From Paracoccaceae bacterium (GTDB lineage Bacteria > Pseudomonadota > Alphaproteobacteria > Rhodobacterales > Rhodobacteraceae): a stretch of 38,107 bases of DNA. The DNA is taken from positions 1 through 38,107 of the forward strand of contig JAIOXV010000011.1 of NCBI GenBank assembly GCA_021741465.1, read 5' to 3'. The stretch's first letter is position 1. Each line of letters starts with the position of its first letter. A model generated the notes under the pieces. That model had not been told where the DNA came from, did no database searches, and worked only from the letters and a program-made list of their open reading frames with translations. Position numbers and translations under genes: made by a program. Shown one piece after another: positions 16,489 through 24,612 of this stretch.

Positions 16489-17448
16489 ATGACCACGCTC
16501 ATCCCCTTTGATGGCATGACGCCCGACCTGAAATCAGGCCGGGCTCTGGTGATCCATGCGGGCGAGACATGGTATGACGCCATCCTCGCCGGGCGCTTTG
16601 ATTTTTTCCCCAAAATGGCCGAAGCCATAAGCCTGCCCGCCTATGTTGTGCGGGCCGAGCGCGGGGCGTCGGGGCGCATTCTGGGCATGGGGCGGCATCT
16701 GAATGTGGTGATCGGGCCGCGCACGCCCATTGGCCCCGGCATCTGGCACGCCCATCCGGGATATCTGCGCGGCTTTTGGTATCTGGATCCGATGGGCGTC
16801 AACATGCAGTCGTCGCTGGTTGAAGCCCTTTTCGACCCCGCCGCGATTGATCCCGAAAAAGCTCGTTGGTTCTGGAATGGCGTCACAGGCTGGCATCTGA
16901 AGCGCAATCTGTCGAAATTTCCGCAGGCAGAGCGGGTGGAAGGCGGGCTGCCACCCGCCAAAACGGTCGTATTCTTGCAAGAGATCGAGCGGTTTTCCCG
17001 CCCCGTGCACTGGGTTGACAGCCTGACCATGCTGCGAGCGGCCACAGCTTCGGGCCAGACCTATGTCAAGTTCCACCCCGCCCAAGGGGCCGCCATGCGC
17101 GACGCGGTCCTGGCCCTTGCCCAAGACCTGCCACAGCTTGAAATCTCCACGGCGTCTGTTCACGATTTGGTGGCGGCCTGCGAAGTTGTGGTCACGCAGA
17201 ACTCTGCGGCGGGGTTCGAAGCCCTTTTGCAGAAAAAGCCGGTCATTACCTGCGCGCGCAGCGATTATCACCATGCAACGCTGCAAGCCCGTTCTGCGGC
17301 GGATCTGGCAGATGCGCTGCAAACCGCAGCCGACCAATTGCGCGGTTTTGCCTATGACCGGTTTTTATACTGGTTTTTGGGGCAACACCTGCTGGAGCCG
17401 GGCAAAGAGGGCTTTGCCGAACGGCTGCGGGCGCGGGTGGGCGTTTGA
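16489..17448 (+). CDS. Capsule polysaccharide synthesis-like protein
   Basis: 319 residues from the ATG at 16489; no ribosome binding site is visible. The C-terminal half has the features of the capsule synthesis (KpsC/KpsS, Capsule_synth) fold: VVFLQEIERF, YVKFHPAQ, then the nucleotide-sugar-site-like VHDLVAACEVVVTQNSAAGFEALLQKKPVIT and SDYHHAT. KpsC/KpsS-like proteins add Kdo residues to a lipid anchor of capsule or surface glycans; whether this short homolog does so is unknown. The N-terminal half (PYAVVRAERGASG-like, WHAHPGYLRGFWYLDPMG) is less familiar. There are no other capsule genes around it. It is divergent from the P450 gene and precedes a GNAT gene. Confidence 0.7.
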   Translation: MTTLIPFDGMTPDLKSGRALVIHAGETWYDAILAGRFDFFPKMAEAISLPAYVVRAERGASGRILGMGRHLNVVIGPRTPIGPGIWHAHPGYLRGFWYLDPMGVNMQSSLVEALFDPAAIDPEKARWFWNGVTGWHLKRNLSKFPQAERVEGGLPPAKTVVFLQEIERFSRPVHWVDSLTMLRAATASGQTYVKFHPAQGAAMRDAVLALAQDLPQLEISTASVHDLVAACEVVVTQNSAAGFEALLQKKPVITCARSDYHHATLQARSAADLADALQTAADQLRGFAYDRFLYWFLGQHLLEPGKEGFAERLRARVGV

Positions 17449-17509
17449 TCCCGGCCGCGCCGCGTGCTAGCCCGACAGCGATTGATTCCGTGAAGGAAAG
17501 TCTGTCCGC

Positions 17510-18001
17510 GTGTACAAGCTGGAAGAAGAGACCGAGGCTGATTGGTGGGAGGTAGAGGCGCTTTACGACCTCTGCTTTGCGCCCGGTCGCACGGCGCTTT
17601 CCAGCTATCGCTTGCGCGACGGGGTGCCGACGGTTGCCGCGCTTTGCCTGATTTTGCGCGACGATGACGGCACGCTGGCGGCCGCGATCCGCTATTGGCC
17701 GATTGAGGTGGGGGGCGAAGACGCCCTTTTGCTTGGGCCGGTCTGTGTTCACCCAACCCGGCAGGGCGAGGGGCTGGGCGGTCTTCTTATCAATGAAAGC
17801 CTTGCCGAGGCCCGGCGTTTGGGCTGGGAGCGGGTGCTTTTGGTCGGCGATGCGCCCTATTACAGCCGCTTTGGTTTTGAAAAGCTGGATGCGGTGGTGA
17901 TGCCCCCGCCGACCAACCCCGACCGGGTTTTGGGGCTCGCGCTGAAGAAAGGCGCATGGGCCGGGGTTACCGGCGCTGTGACCAAAGCCACTGGGGTTTG
18001 A
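17510..18001 (+). CDS. GNAT N-acetyltransferase, YhbS-like
   Basis: 163 residues starting at GTG 17510, with AAGGAAAG at 17493-17500. The acetyl-CoA motif A is LLGPVCVHPTRQGEGLGGLLI and the following RVLLVGDAPYYSRFGFEKL is typical of the YhbS-like group. The substrate is not known. It is 61 bases after the capsule-like gene and 66 bases before the EcsC gene, both on the same strand. Confidence 0.87.
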   Translation: MYKLEEETEADWWEVEALYDLCFAPGRTALSSYRLRDGVPTVAALCLILRDDDGTLAAAIRYWPIEVGGEDALLLGPVCVHPTRQGEGLGGLLINESLAEARRLGWERVLLVGDAPYYSRFGFEKLDAVVMPPPTNPDRVLGLALKKGAWAGVTGAVTKATGV

Positions 18002-18032
18002 CTGTTGGGCCAAGGGCCGACAAGGCCGGGCC

Positions 18033-18061
18033 TTGCAAGGCGCGCAGGCCAAGGCCACATT
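18033..18061 (+). promoter_or_regulatory. Candidate promoter of a leaderless transcript (EcsC gene)
   Basis: TTGCAA (18033-18038), 17 bases and CACATT (18056-18061) lie six bases before the ATG at 18068. The -10 match is weak. No Shine-Dalgarno is seen. A small inverted repeat (18021-18026 with 18030-18035) overlaps the -35 element. Confidence 0.25.
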
Positions 18062-18067
18062 GCATCA

Positions 18068-18823
18068 ATGACCGATCAGCTTCCCGCCCTTGCCGCACCA
18101 GATCTTGACCGTGAAATCGCAGCGCTGGCCCATGCCGCGCGGCGGGCCAATGGCCCGATCATGGCGCTTGTGAACCGGCTGGGGGGTGGGGTTGAAAAGC
18201 AGCTTGCCGTCCTGCCGCCCTCTGTGCGCGCAGAACTGGAACGGGTAACCGCGCAGGCGCTGATGGCTGCGCATGGGCTTGCCGGGATCGGCGGGCGGCA
18301 AAGCGAAGGCAGGGGCACGCTGCTGGCGGCCATGGCCAGCGGGGCTGCGGGAGGGGCTGGGGGGCTTTTGACCTCGGTTGCGGAATTGCCGGTGACGATC
18401 ACTGTCATCTTGCGTGCCATCCGGGCCGAAGCGGTTCGCGCCGGCTTTGATCCGGACGAACCGGGCATTCGCGCCGCCTGCCTTGAGGTCTTTGCTTCGG
18501 GCGGGCCCTTGGCCAGCGACGACGGGGTGAACACCTCGTTCCTGTCTGCCCGGCTGACGATCACCGGGCCAGCTCTGCAAAAGCTGATTGCCACGGTGGC
18601 GCCCCGGCTTGCGGCGGCGATGGGCCAGAAACTGGTGGCTCAATCGGTTCCGGTTCTGGGTGCGGTCAGTGGGGCCGCGCTGAACGCGGCCTTCTTGCGC
18701 TATTACCGGGAAATGGCGCGGATCCGCTTTCAACTGATGCGGCTTGCCGTTCAACACGGCGCCGAGGCGGTGACCGCCGGTTTCGCCCGTGCCAGCGCGC
18801 CGCCGCAGATCACTGAAAGCTAG
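18068..18823 (+). CDS. EcsC family protein
   Basis: 251 residues from the ATG at 18068. EcsC features are the N-terminal helical part (GPIMALVNRLGGGVEKQLAVLP), a glycine/alanine-rich hydrophobic centre (AMASGAAGGAGGLLTSVAELPVTI), ACLEVFASGG, and the C-terminal VPVLGAVSGAALNAAFLRYY. EcsC in Bacillus is linked to the EcsAB ABC transporter, but alphaproteobacterial homologs usually stand alone and their role is unknown. The gene ends three bases before the converging membrane protein gene. Confidence 0.85.
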   Translation: MTDQLPALAAPDLDREIAALAHAARRANGPIMALVNRLGGGVEKQLAVLPPSVRAELERVTAQALMAAHGLAGIGGRQSEGRGTLLAAMASGAAGGAGGLLTSVAELPVTITVILRAIRAEAVRAGFDPDEPGIRAACLEVFASGGPLASDDGVNTSFLSARLTITGPALQKLIATVAPRLAAAMGQKLVAQSVPVLGAVSGAALNAAFLRYYREMARIRFQLMRLAVQHGAEAVTAGFARASAPPQITES

Positions 18824-18826
18824 CGG

Positions 18827-19459
18827 TCAACACACCCTGCGCCCACGCGCCGCCAGATCGCGCAGGATCGCAAGCACCGACTGCACCACCAGATGCGAGA
18901 TAAGTGGCGCATAGCCTAGGAAAATCAGCCAGTTGCCATAGCCTGCGCTGCCGATGAGCACTTCGTTGGCCAGCAGCATGCCAAGGTGATAGATCACCAT
19001 CAACTGCCCCAGAACCCGCCGCGCGCAGGGCCGTTCGACATCGGGCCAGCTGTGACGGGCAAGGTGCCCTTTGCCGTCGATCACATCCAGCAGGAACATC
19101 GCGGCCATCACCAGAAAATAGGCGGACAAAAAGCGCTGACACCAGGTCGGATCGCCGTTCAGCACCAGAAAGGTCAAAAGCCCCGGGCCAAGGGCAAGGG
19201 TGGCAATAAAAGTGACCCGACGGCCCAGTCGCGAGTTGGCCGTCAAGATCAGCATTTCGGCCTTGATCGCCAACCGCAGCGCAATGGTCACCAAAAAGGC
19301 CAGCAAAAAGGCGTCAATCTCGTTGTCCAGCGTCACCCGCAAGATCGGCCAAAGTGCGGTCAGCACCAGACCCGGCATCAGGATTTCGGGCGCAACCACC
19401 GGAAATCTGCCCAAAATTTGCGCCCAATCACCCAGGCTTCTTGATCTGTCATCCGCCAT
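18827..19459 (-). CDS. Membrane protein of unknown function
   Basis: 210 residues if the ATG at 19459 is used (MADDRSRSLGDW). The frame stays open upstream to a TTG at 19570, which would add 37 residues (LNDIFNALELVFGWAN looks plausible coding), so the start is uncertain. There are about five hydrophobic segments, separated by short charged loops such as NEIDAF, RHSWPDVERP and RDLAARGRR. I do not recognise the family. It lies downstream of yciB on the same strand (141 bases from the yciB stop to this start) and converges with the EcsC gene. Confidence 0.65.
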   Translation of the reverse strand: MADDRSRSLGDWAQILGRFPVVAPEILMPGLVLTALWPILRVTLDNEIDAFLLAFLVTIALRLAIKAEMLILTANSRLGRRVTFIATLALGPGLLTFLVLNGDPTWCQRFLSAYFLVMAAMFLLDVIDGKGHLARHSWPDVERPCARRVLGQLMVIYHLGMLLANEVLIGSAGYGNWLIFLGYAPLISHLVVQSVLAILRDLAARGRRVC

Positions 19460-19600
19460 GTTTGCCCACCCAAAGACCAGTTCCAATGCGTTGAAAATGT
19501 CATTCAAAGGCGACAGGTTGCGGGCAAGAACATGGCTTGCGCCGGGCCAATGCGGCGGGATGCGAAACAATTGGTTTCCGAAGGCGCGACAATGCTGTGG

Positions 19601-20209
19601 TCAGGGATCGGGCGGCGTATCCTTGATGCCGTAACGTTCGATTAGGCGGCTTTGGAACATGAAAAACCCAAAGATCGCAGCGGTTAGGCCAAAGGTTTTG
19701 AAATTCACCCAAGCTTGGGTCGACATCAGCCGCCAGACCGCCTCGTTGGCAACGGCCAGCGCGAAGAAAAAGGCTGTCAGGCGGCGGGTCAGGATCATCC
19801 AGCCTTCGTGCTGCAGCGGCAGGGCTTCGTCCATCACTGAAGACAGATAGGATTTGCCGCGCAAAAGCCCGACCGCCAGCACGCTGCCAAACGCCAGATA
19901 CAGCAGCGTGGGCTTCATCTTGATGAAGCGTTCGTCGTTCAACCAGACCGAAAGCCCACCCATCACCACCACAAGAACCAGCGTCAACAGCTGCATGCGC
20001 GACAGTTTTCCGGTCAGGAACCAAAGTGCGGCGGTTGTGGCGCTGATCATGAGGATGAACACGGCGGTCATGACGATGAAACCGGAATATTCGGCTCCGG
20101 CAATCGTGAAAACCCGGTCCTTCATGCGGGAAAACCCGATGAAGAACAGCACGATCGGTCCCAACTCCAACCCAAGTTTGACCAGCGGGTTGATTTTCTT
20201 GTCTGCCAT
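19601..20209 (-). CDS. yciB: Inner membrane protein YciB (septation protein A)
   Basis: 202 residues from the ATG at 20209. It begins KKINPLVKLGLELGPIVLFF, with about five or six transmembrane helices. The segments TGKLSRMQLLTLVLVVVMGGLSVWLNDERFIKMKPT and LTRRLTAFFFALAVANEAVWR are diagnostic. YciB is also called IspZ/IspA-like septation protein; in enterobacteria it links cell-envelope synthesis with division. The start codon is 5 bases after the stop of the EamA-type transporter gene, so the two are translated from one message. Confidence 0.93.
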   Translation of the reverse strand: MADKKINPLVKLGLELGPIVLFFIGFSRMKDRVFTIAGAEYSGFIVMTAVFILMISATTAALWFLTGKLSRMQLLTLVLVVVMGGLSVWLNDERFIKMKPTLLYLAFGSVLAVGLLRGKSYLSSVMDEALPLQHEGWMILTRRLTAFFFALAVANEAVWRLMSTQAWVNFKTFGLTAAIFGFFMFQSRLIERYGIKDTPPDP

Positions 20210-20214
20210 TGGCC

Positions 20215-21114
20215 TCAGCCTCCCCATTCCATCACGACCGCGCCCGCGGCGATCACCGCCATAAGGGCGGCAGGCACGCGCCCCACCTTTTCGCCCAAGA
20301 CCAGCCAGCCGATCAAGGCCGCGAACACTGTTGACGTTTCACGCAAGACCGCCGCTTCGCCCACCCGGTCCAGCCTTGTGGCCAGCATGATCCCCCCGAA
20401 AGAGAAAAAGGCAACAAACGCGCCCAACAGGCCCCGGCGCAGCAGTGGGGCGATTTCCGCCCGTGCCAAGCCGGCCAAGCGGCGCGACATCAGCGCCGGA
20501 ATGAAGATCGCGTCGATCAAGAAGAACCAGGCAAGAAAGGTGAAAGGATCAGCCGTGGCCCGAATGCCCCAGGCATCATAGGTGGTATAGGCCGCAACCA
20601 AGGCCCCCGTCGCGACCGCAAGCGCAAGTGCAGGCTTCAACGTGCTGCGGCCCTGTGCCAGATGGGCAAGGTTATGGGCCGAAAGCCCCAAGATCCCCGC
20701 CGTCAACATGGCCACACCCGCCCATTGTTGCCTGCCATAGGTTTCGCCAAAAACGACCCCGGCGGCGGCAAAGGTGAACAGGGGCCCGGTGCCCCGCACC
20801 ACGGGATAGACGACAGTGTAGGCCCCGCGCGTATAAGTCATGGCCTGCAAAACCTTATAGGCCGCATGCAGCAAAAAGGCGCCCGCAAAGATCGGCCACA
20901 TATGCGGTTCGGGCCAAGGCACGACAAACAGCGCAAAGGGCAGGGCGATCAGCCCATAGCAAAGATCAATTCCGGCACGGGAAAGCCAGGGGTCATGCCT
21001 GCCCTTTTGCAATGCCCCAAAAAGCGCATGCAATACCGCCGCCATCAGCGCCAGCCCAAGCGCCACATGCCGGCCCGTCTCGGTGCCTTCAATCGAAATC
21101 AGCCACTCGCTCAT
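20215..21114 (-). CDS. EamA/DMT-family transporter
   Basis: 299 residues from the ATG at 21114. It has ten hydrophobic helices in two related halves, the drug/metabolite transporter layout. The first half carries YTRGAYTVVYPVVRGTGPLFTF, the second AVLRETSTVFAALIGWLVLGEKVG, the paired motifs of EamA proteins. Substrates in this family range from amino acids to drugs, and none can be picked here. It follows ftsY by 63 bases and runs directly into yciB. Confidence 0.88.
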   Translation of the reverse strand: MSEWLISIEGTETGRHVALGLALMAAVLHALFGALQKGRHDPWLSRAGIDLCYGLIALPFALFVVPWPEPHMWPIFAGAFLLHAAYKVLQAMTYTRGAYTVVYPVVRGTGPLFTFAAAGVVFGETYGRQQWAGVAMLTAGILGLSAHNLAHLAQGRSTLKPALALAVATGALVAAYTTYDAWGIRATADPFTFLAWFFLIDAIFIPALMSRRLAGLARAEIAPLLRRGLLGAFVAFFSFGGIMLATRLDRVGEAAVLRETSTVFAALIGWLVLGEKVGRVPAALMAVIAAGAVVMEWGG

Positions 21115-21177
21115 TTCGGGGCGCGCACCCAAAACCCGCCCCTGCGCGGGGTGTTGGGCGGCCGCGGGCAAGAGCGA

Positions 21178-22341
21178 TCAGCGTTCAAGGCCCACCAAAG
21201 CGCGGGCGAATTCCTGCGGATCAAAGGGTGAAAGATCATCAATCTGTTCGCCAAGACCAATGGCATGGATCGGCAGGCCGAACCGGTCTGCCAGGCTGAC
21301 CAGAACGCCGCCTTTGGCGGTTCCGTCCAGTTTTGTCATCACAAGCCCCGAGACATCGGCAATCTTGCGGAAAATATCCACCTGCGTCACAGCGTTCTGC
21401 CCGGTGGTGCCATCCAGCACCAACAGCGTGTTGTGCGGGGCTGTCGGGTCGATCTTGCGCAAGACGCGGATGATCTTGGCAAGCTCTTCCATCAGGTCAG
21501 CCCTGTTTTGCAGGCGACCTGCGGTGTCGATCATCAAAAGATCCACCCCTTCGGCGCGCGCCTTGGTCAGGGCGTCGAAGGCAAGGCTGGCCGGGTCTGA
21601 TCCTTCGGGCGCGGTCAGCACGGGAACACCGGCCCGGCTGCCCCAGACCTGCAACTGTTCAACTGCGGCCGCGCGGAATGTATCGCCCGCCGCGATTATC
21701 ACCGACTTGCCCGCGGCGCGAAACTGGCTGGCCAGTTTGCCGATGGTCGTGGTCTTGCCCGAACCATTGACCCCGACAACCAGCACAACCTGGGGCTTTT
21801 GCGGATAAAGCGGCAGAGGTTTGGCGACGGGTTCCATGATGCGGGCCACCTCATCGGCAAGGGCCTGTCGCAACTCGGTCGAGGAAATCCGCTTGCCAAA
21901 ACGGCCCTCGGCAATATTGGCACTGACGCGGGTTGCCGTGTCGACGCCCATGTCGGCCTGGATCAGCAGATCTTCCAGATCTTCCAGCATGGCATCATCC
22001 AGCACGCGGCGGGGCTCTTCGGTTTTGCCAAAAAGGCGGCCCAGAAGGCCCGGTTTTGCGGGTGGCGTATCAGGAACGGCAGGCGCAGCCGCAGGGGCCG
22101 GGCTGCGGGGTGCCACGGGGGGAAGCGCGGCGGCGTGTGTTGGGGCGATCTGCGGCATCGCTGCGGGGGCGGGATCAGCTTGCGGCGTTGGGTCAACTGC
22201 CACATCAAGGCTGGTTTCGGGCCCGTGGGCCTGCGCTTCGTCAGGCTGCGGCGCCGTGTCTGCCACCAGCGCATCCAGCCCTTCACCGATCTTGTCGGAA
22301 GAGCGGAACATGCGTTCCTTGAGTTTCTTGAAAAAAGACAT
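21178..22341 (-). CDS. ftsY: Signal recognition particle receptor FtsY
   Basis: 387 residues from the ATG at 22341 (GAGG upstream), beginning MSFFKKLKERMFRSSDKIGEG. Residues ~25-100 are an acidic, then proline/alanine-rich linker. The NG GTPase domain follows: GVNGSGKTTT (190-199), DTAGR (272-276), TKLD (336-339) and the closing GLGEQIDDLSPFDPQEFARALVGL. FtsY docks the SRP-ribosome complex at the membrane for co-translational insertion. It is followed by the EamA transporter and yciB, and preceded on the same strand by the YhhN-like gene with a 58-base gap. Confidence 0.97.
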   Translation of the reverse strand: MSFFKKLKERMFRSSDKIGEGLDALVADTAPQPDEAQAHGPETSLDVAVDPTPQADPAPAAMPQIAPTHAAALPPVAPRSPAPAAAPAVPDTPPAKPGLLGRLFGKTEEPRRVLDDAMLEDLEDLLIQADMGVDTATRVSANIAEGRFGKRISSTELRQALADEVARIMEPVAKPLPLYPQKPQVVLVVGVNGSGKTTTIGKLASQFRAAGKSVIIAAGDTFRAAAVEQLQVWGSRAGVPVLTAPEGSDPASLAFDALTKARAEGVDLLMIDTAGRLQNRADLMEELAKIIRVLRKIDPTAPHNTLLVLDGTTGQNAVTQVDIFRKIADVSGLVMTKLDGTAKGGVLVSLADRFGLPIHAIGLGEQIDDLSPFDPQEFARALVGLER

Positions 22342-22399
22342 GGGCAGGCCTCGTGCGCTTTCTTTCCACCTAGTCAATTCGGGCGCGCTTGGGAAGGTG

Positions 22400-23077
22400 T
22401 CAGCCCGTGGGAAAGCCCCAATAGATCACCGCGCCCGCAAAGATCAGGGCCTGACCCAACCAATAGGCTGGCCAAACCACCAGATCGAGCGGTTTTTGCA
22501 TGGCCCCCCCTGCGGTCACGAAAAGCCGCAGCGCCAAGAGCGTGTCGGAAAGCACAAAAAGCCCAACACCCAGTTGAAGGGTGCGGCCCCCGGGCTGGGC
22601 AGGCAGGATCAGCGCACAGCTGGCCATCAGCCCAATCACAAGGGCATAGCCGAAAACCGGCAGGCGCAAGGCCCCCGCCCGCGAAGAAAGCCAAAAGCCA
22701 AGCGCGAAAATGGCCAGCCACAGCAGCGCCAGTTCCAGGCTTTGCGCAAAGGTTGGGCCGGAAAATCCCAAAGTGACGGCACGCGACCAAAAGGCGGCGC
22801 CATAGGCCAGATGACCGGCGGCAAAGGCCGCCATCCCGGCCAGAAACAGTGCCTGCCCATGGCGCGACAAAAAGAAATCTCCCGCCGCACCAAGCGCAAG
22901 GCCAAGTACGATCAATCCCGGCGCAGGGCTGACCAGCGCGGCCACCACCAAAGCCAGCGTCGCGGCCGTCTTGGCTGCACTGCGCTGCCAATGGCCTTCG
23001 CCGGGGCGGCCCGTGGCTATTTGCATCAGGTAGACAAGGGCACATCCGGCCCCAAACCACGTCAAAAGGATTGGCAT
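22400..23077 (-). CDS. YhhN/TMEM86-like lysoplasmalogenase family protein
   Basis: 225 residues from the ATG at 23077, preceded by AGGAGG. About eight transmembrane helices with the family marks ALGAAGDFFLSRHGQALFLAGMAAFAAGHLAYGAAF, LFVLSDTLLALRLF and the C-terminal VWPAYWLGQALIFAG. The aspartates in GDFFL and LSDTLLA are the conserved acidic residues of the family. Animal TMEM86B cleaves the vinyl ether bond of lysoplasmalogens; activity in this bacterial homolog is inferred only. It is divergent from an AlkB-like gene. Confidence 0.87.
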   Translation of the reverse strand: MPILLTWFGAGCALVYLMQIATGRPGEGHWQRSAAKTAATLALVVAALVSPAPGLIVLGLALGAAGDFFLSRHGQALFLAGMAAFAAGHLAYGAAFWSRAVTLGFSGPTFAQSLELALLWLAIFALGFWLSSRAGALRLPVFGYALVIGLMASCALILPAQPGGRTLQLGVGLFVLSDTLLALRLFVTAGGAMQKPLDLVVWPAYWLGQALIFAGAVIYWGFPTG

Positions 23078-23103
23078 TCCGCCTCCTGCAGCAAAATCTG
23101 GCT

Positions 23104-23130
23104 TTGCATGGCACGCTGTCATGCTACCTT
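23104..23130 (+). promoter_or_regulatory. Candidate promoter of a leaderless transcript (AlkB-like gene)
   Basis: TTGCAT (23104-23109) and TACCTT (23125-23130) with a 15-base spacer lie six bases before the ATG at 23137. There is no Shine-Dalgarno. The layout is the same as for the capsule-like gene. Confidence 0.35.
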
Positions 23131-23136
23131 CGCCCC

Positions 23137-24192
23137 ATGCAAGCCTTGTCCTCACGTCCTTTACCCATGGCGCTTTTCGCGCTGATCTCGGCCAGCCCGC
23201 TGGTGCTTTTTGCCCTTGGCCTGTGGGGCGGCGGGGTTTGGGCCTTTGCCGGGCTGGTTTACATGACGGCCCTTGCCGCGCTGATGGACCAGATTTCCAG
23301 TCTTTTCAGCGGCGACGCGCCGGAAGGGGCCGAGTTTCCGGCCGCCGACGCTTTGCTTTTCGCCTTGGCTTGCGGCCATCTTGTGGCCCTGCCGCTGATC
23401 GTCTGGGGTGTGGCGGGGGACAGCGGATTGGGCGGATGGCCCCGCGCGGCACTGTTTGTGGGGGCGGGGCTTTGGTTTGGGCAAGTGTCGAACCCGATGG
23501 CGCATGAGTTGATCCACCGAGGCAACCTTGTGCTTTATGGGATGGGGGTGGCGGTCTATTCCAGCCTGCTTTTCGGCCACCATGCCAGCGCCCATCGTCT
23601 GGTGCACCATCGCCATGCGGCCAGCGCCGAGGACCCGAACTCGGCCCGTTCGGGCGAGGGGTTCTACCGGTTTTTTCTGCGCGCTTGGTCGGGCAGCTTT
23701 GTGAAAGGCTGGCGCGAAGAAAACGCGCTGCGCGCCCGATCGCGGCAGGGCCGGGGGTTGCATCCTTATGGCGTTTATATCGGTGGGGCGGCGGTGGCGC
23801 TGGGGCTGGCCTTTCTTGTTGCCGGGCCTTTGGGGGTGGTGGTGTGGGGCGCGCTGGCACTGCACGCCCAGGTGCAACTGATGCTTTCTGATTACGTTCA
23901 GCACTATGGATTGACGCGCGCCAAACGCCCTGATGGGCGGCTGGAACCTGTCGCCGCGCGCCATTCATGGAACGCGCCACAATGGTTTTCTTCGGGTCTG
24001 ATGTTGAACGCGCCGCGCCATTCGGACCATCACGCGCATCCAGCCCGGCCTTATCCTGCACTGCGTCTGCCATCCGCCGATGAAGCCCCGCATCTGCCCT
24101 GGCCTTTGCCCGTTGCCTGCACGCTTGCGCTGGCCCCGCCGCTTTACAAGCGCCTGATCCGCCCCCATCTGGCGAAATGGAAACTGACATGA
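23137..24192 (+). CDS. AlkB-like alkane 1-monooxygenase / membrane di-iron hydroxylase
   Basis: 351 residues from the ATG at 23137. Six hydrophobic segments and the three histidine clusters of the family are present: HELIHRGN, GHHASAHRLVHHRHAAS and LNAPRHSDHHAHPARPY. The internal SDYVQHYGLTRAKRPDGR matches the conserved NYxEHYGL region of AlkB. Such enzymes use rubredoxin and oxygen to hydroxylate the end of medium-chain alkanes or similar chains. No rubredoxin or reductase gene is here, and the natural substrate might be a lipid chain. The stop overlaps the next start (ATGA). Confidence 0.85.
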   Translation: MQALSSRPLPMALFALISASPLVLFALGLWGGGVWAFAGLVYMTALAALMDQISSLFSGDAPEGAEFPAADALLFALACGHLVALPLIVWGVAGDSGLGGWPRAALFVGAGLWFGQVSNPMAHELIHRGNLVLYGMGVAVYSSLLFGHHASAHRLVHHRHAASAEDPNSARSGEGFYRFFLRAWSGSFVKGWREENALRARSRQGRGLHPYGVYIGGAAVALGLAFLVAGPLGVVVWGALALHAQVQLMLSDYVQHYGLTRAKRPDGRLEPVAARHSWNAPQWFSSGLMLNAPRHSDHHAHPARPYPALRLPSADEAPHLPWPLPVACTLALAPPLYKRLIRPHLAKWKLT

Positions 24193-24590
24193 GATGGGGC
24201 CTGCGATTGGCGCTGTCTGCGGTGTTTCTGGCTGCCCCGGCGCTGGGCGAAACCCCGCTGTCCGCCGAGGCCTTCGAAGCCCGCACCACCGGGCGCACCA
24301 TGACCTATGCCGACGATGGGCAGGTCTGGGGCCGCGAGCAATATCTGTCTGACCGGCGGGTGATCTGGGCGTTCGAGGGTGAAGAGTGCAAGCGTGGTAT
24401 CTGGGATGAGGTTCAGCCCGGATTGATCTGCTTTGCCTATGAAGATGCCCCCGATGACACCGAGTGCTGGCACTTTTTTGACCGTGAAGGCAGGCTGTTC
24501 GCCCAATTGGAACATGACACCGACGCCATGTCGCTTGCCGCTGTGGATGAAACTGCAAAGGGGCTTGTCTGCGGCGGGCTTGGGGTGTGA
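24189..24590 (+). CDS. Small exported protein of unknown function
   Basis: 133 residues from the ATG at 24189, overlapping the AlkB-like stop by 4 bases. A clear signal peptide (residues 1-20, LRLALSAVFLAAPALGE) precedes a mature part of ~113 residues with four cysteines (EECKRG, GLICF, TECWHFF, LVCGG) that could form two disulfides. Similar periplasmic proteins occur in Rhodobacteraceae, but no function is known to me. Translational coupling to the AlkB-like gene is suggested by the overlap. Confidence 0.8.
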   Translation: MRWGLRLALSAVFLAAPALGETPLSAEAFEARTTGRTMTYADDGQVWGREQYLSDRRVIWAFEGEECKRGIWDEVQPGLICFAYEDAPDDTECWHFFDREGRLFAQLEHDTDAMSLAAVDETAKGLVCGGLGV

Positions 24591-24612
24591 TCCGCGCGGC
24601 ACGTGGCGCCCG

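Noticed and set aside
14561-18823. P450, DUF2478, capsule-like protein, GNATs and EcsC as a new biosynthetic system
   Set aside because: The genes are on both strands with separate promoters and there is no shared substrate logic, carrier or core synthase. Apart from the dyad operator I see no evidence that they act together.
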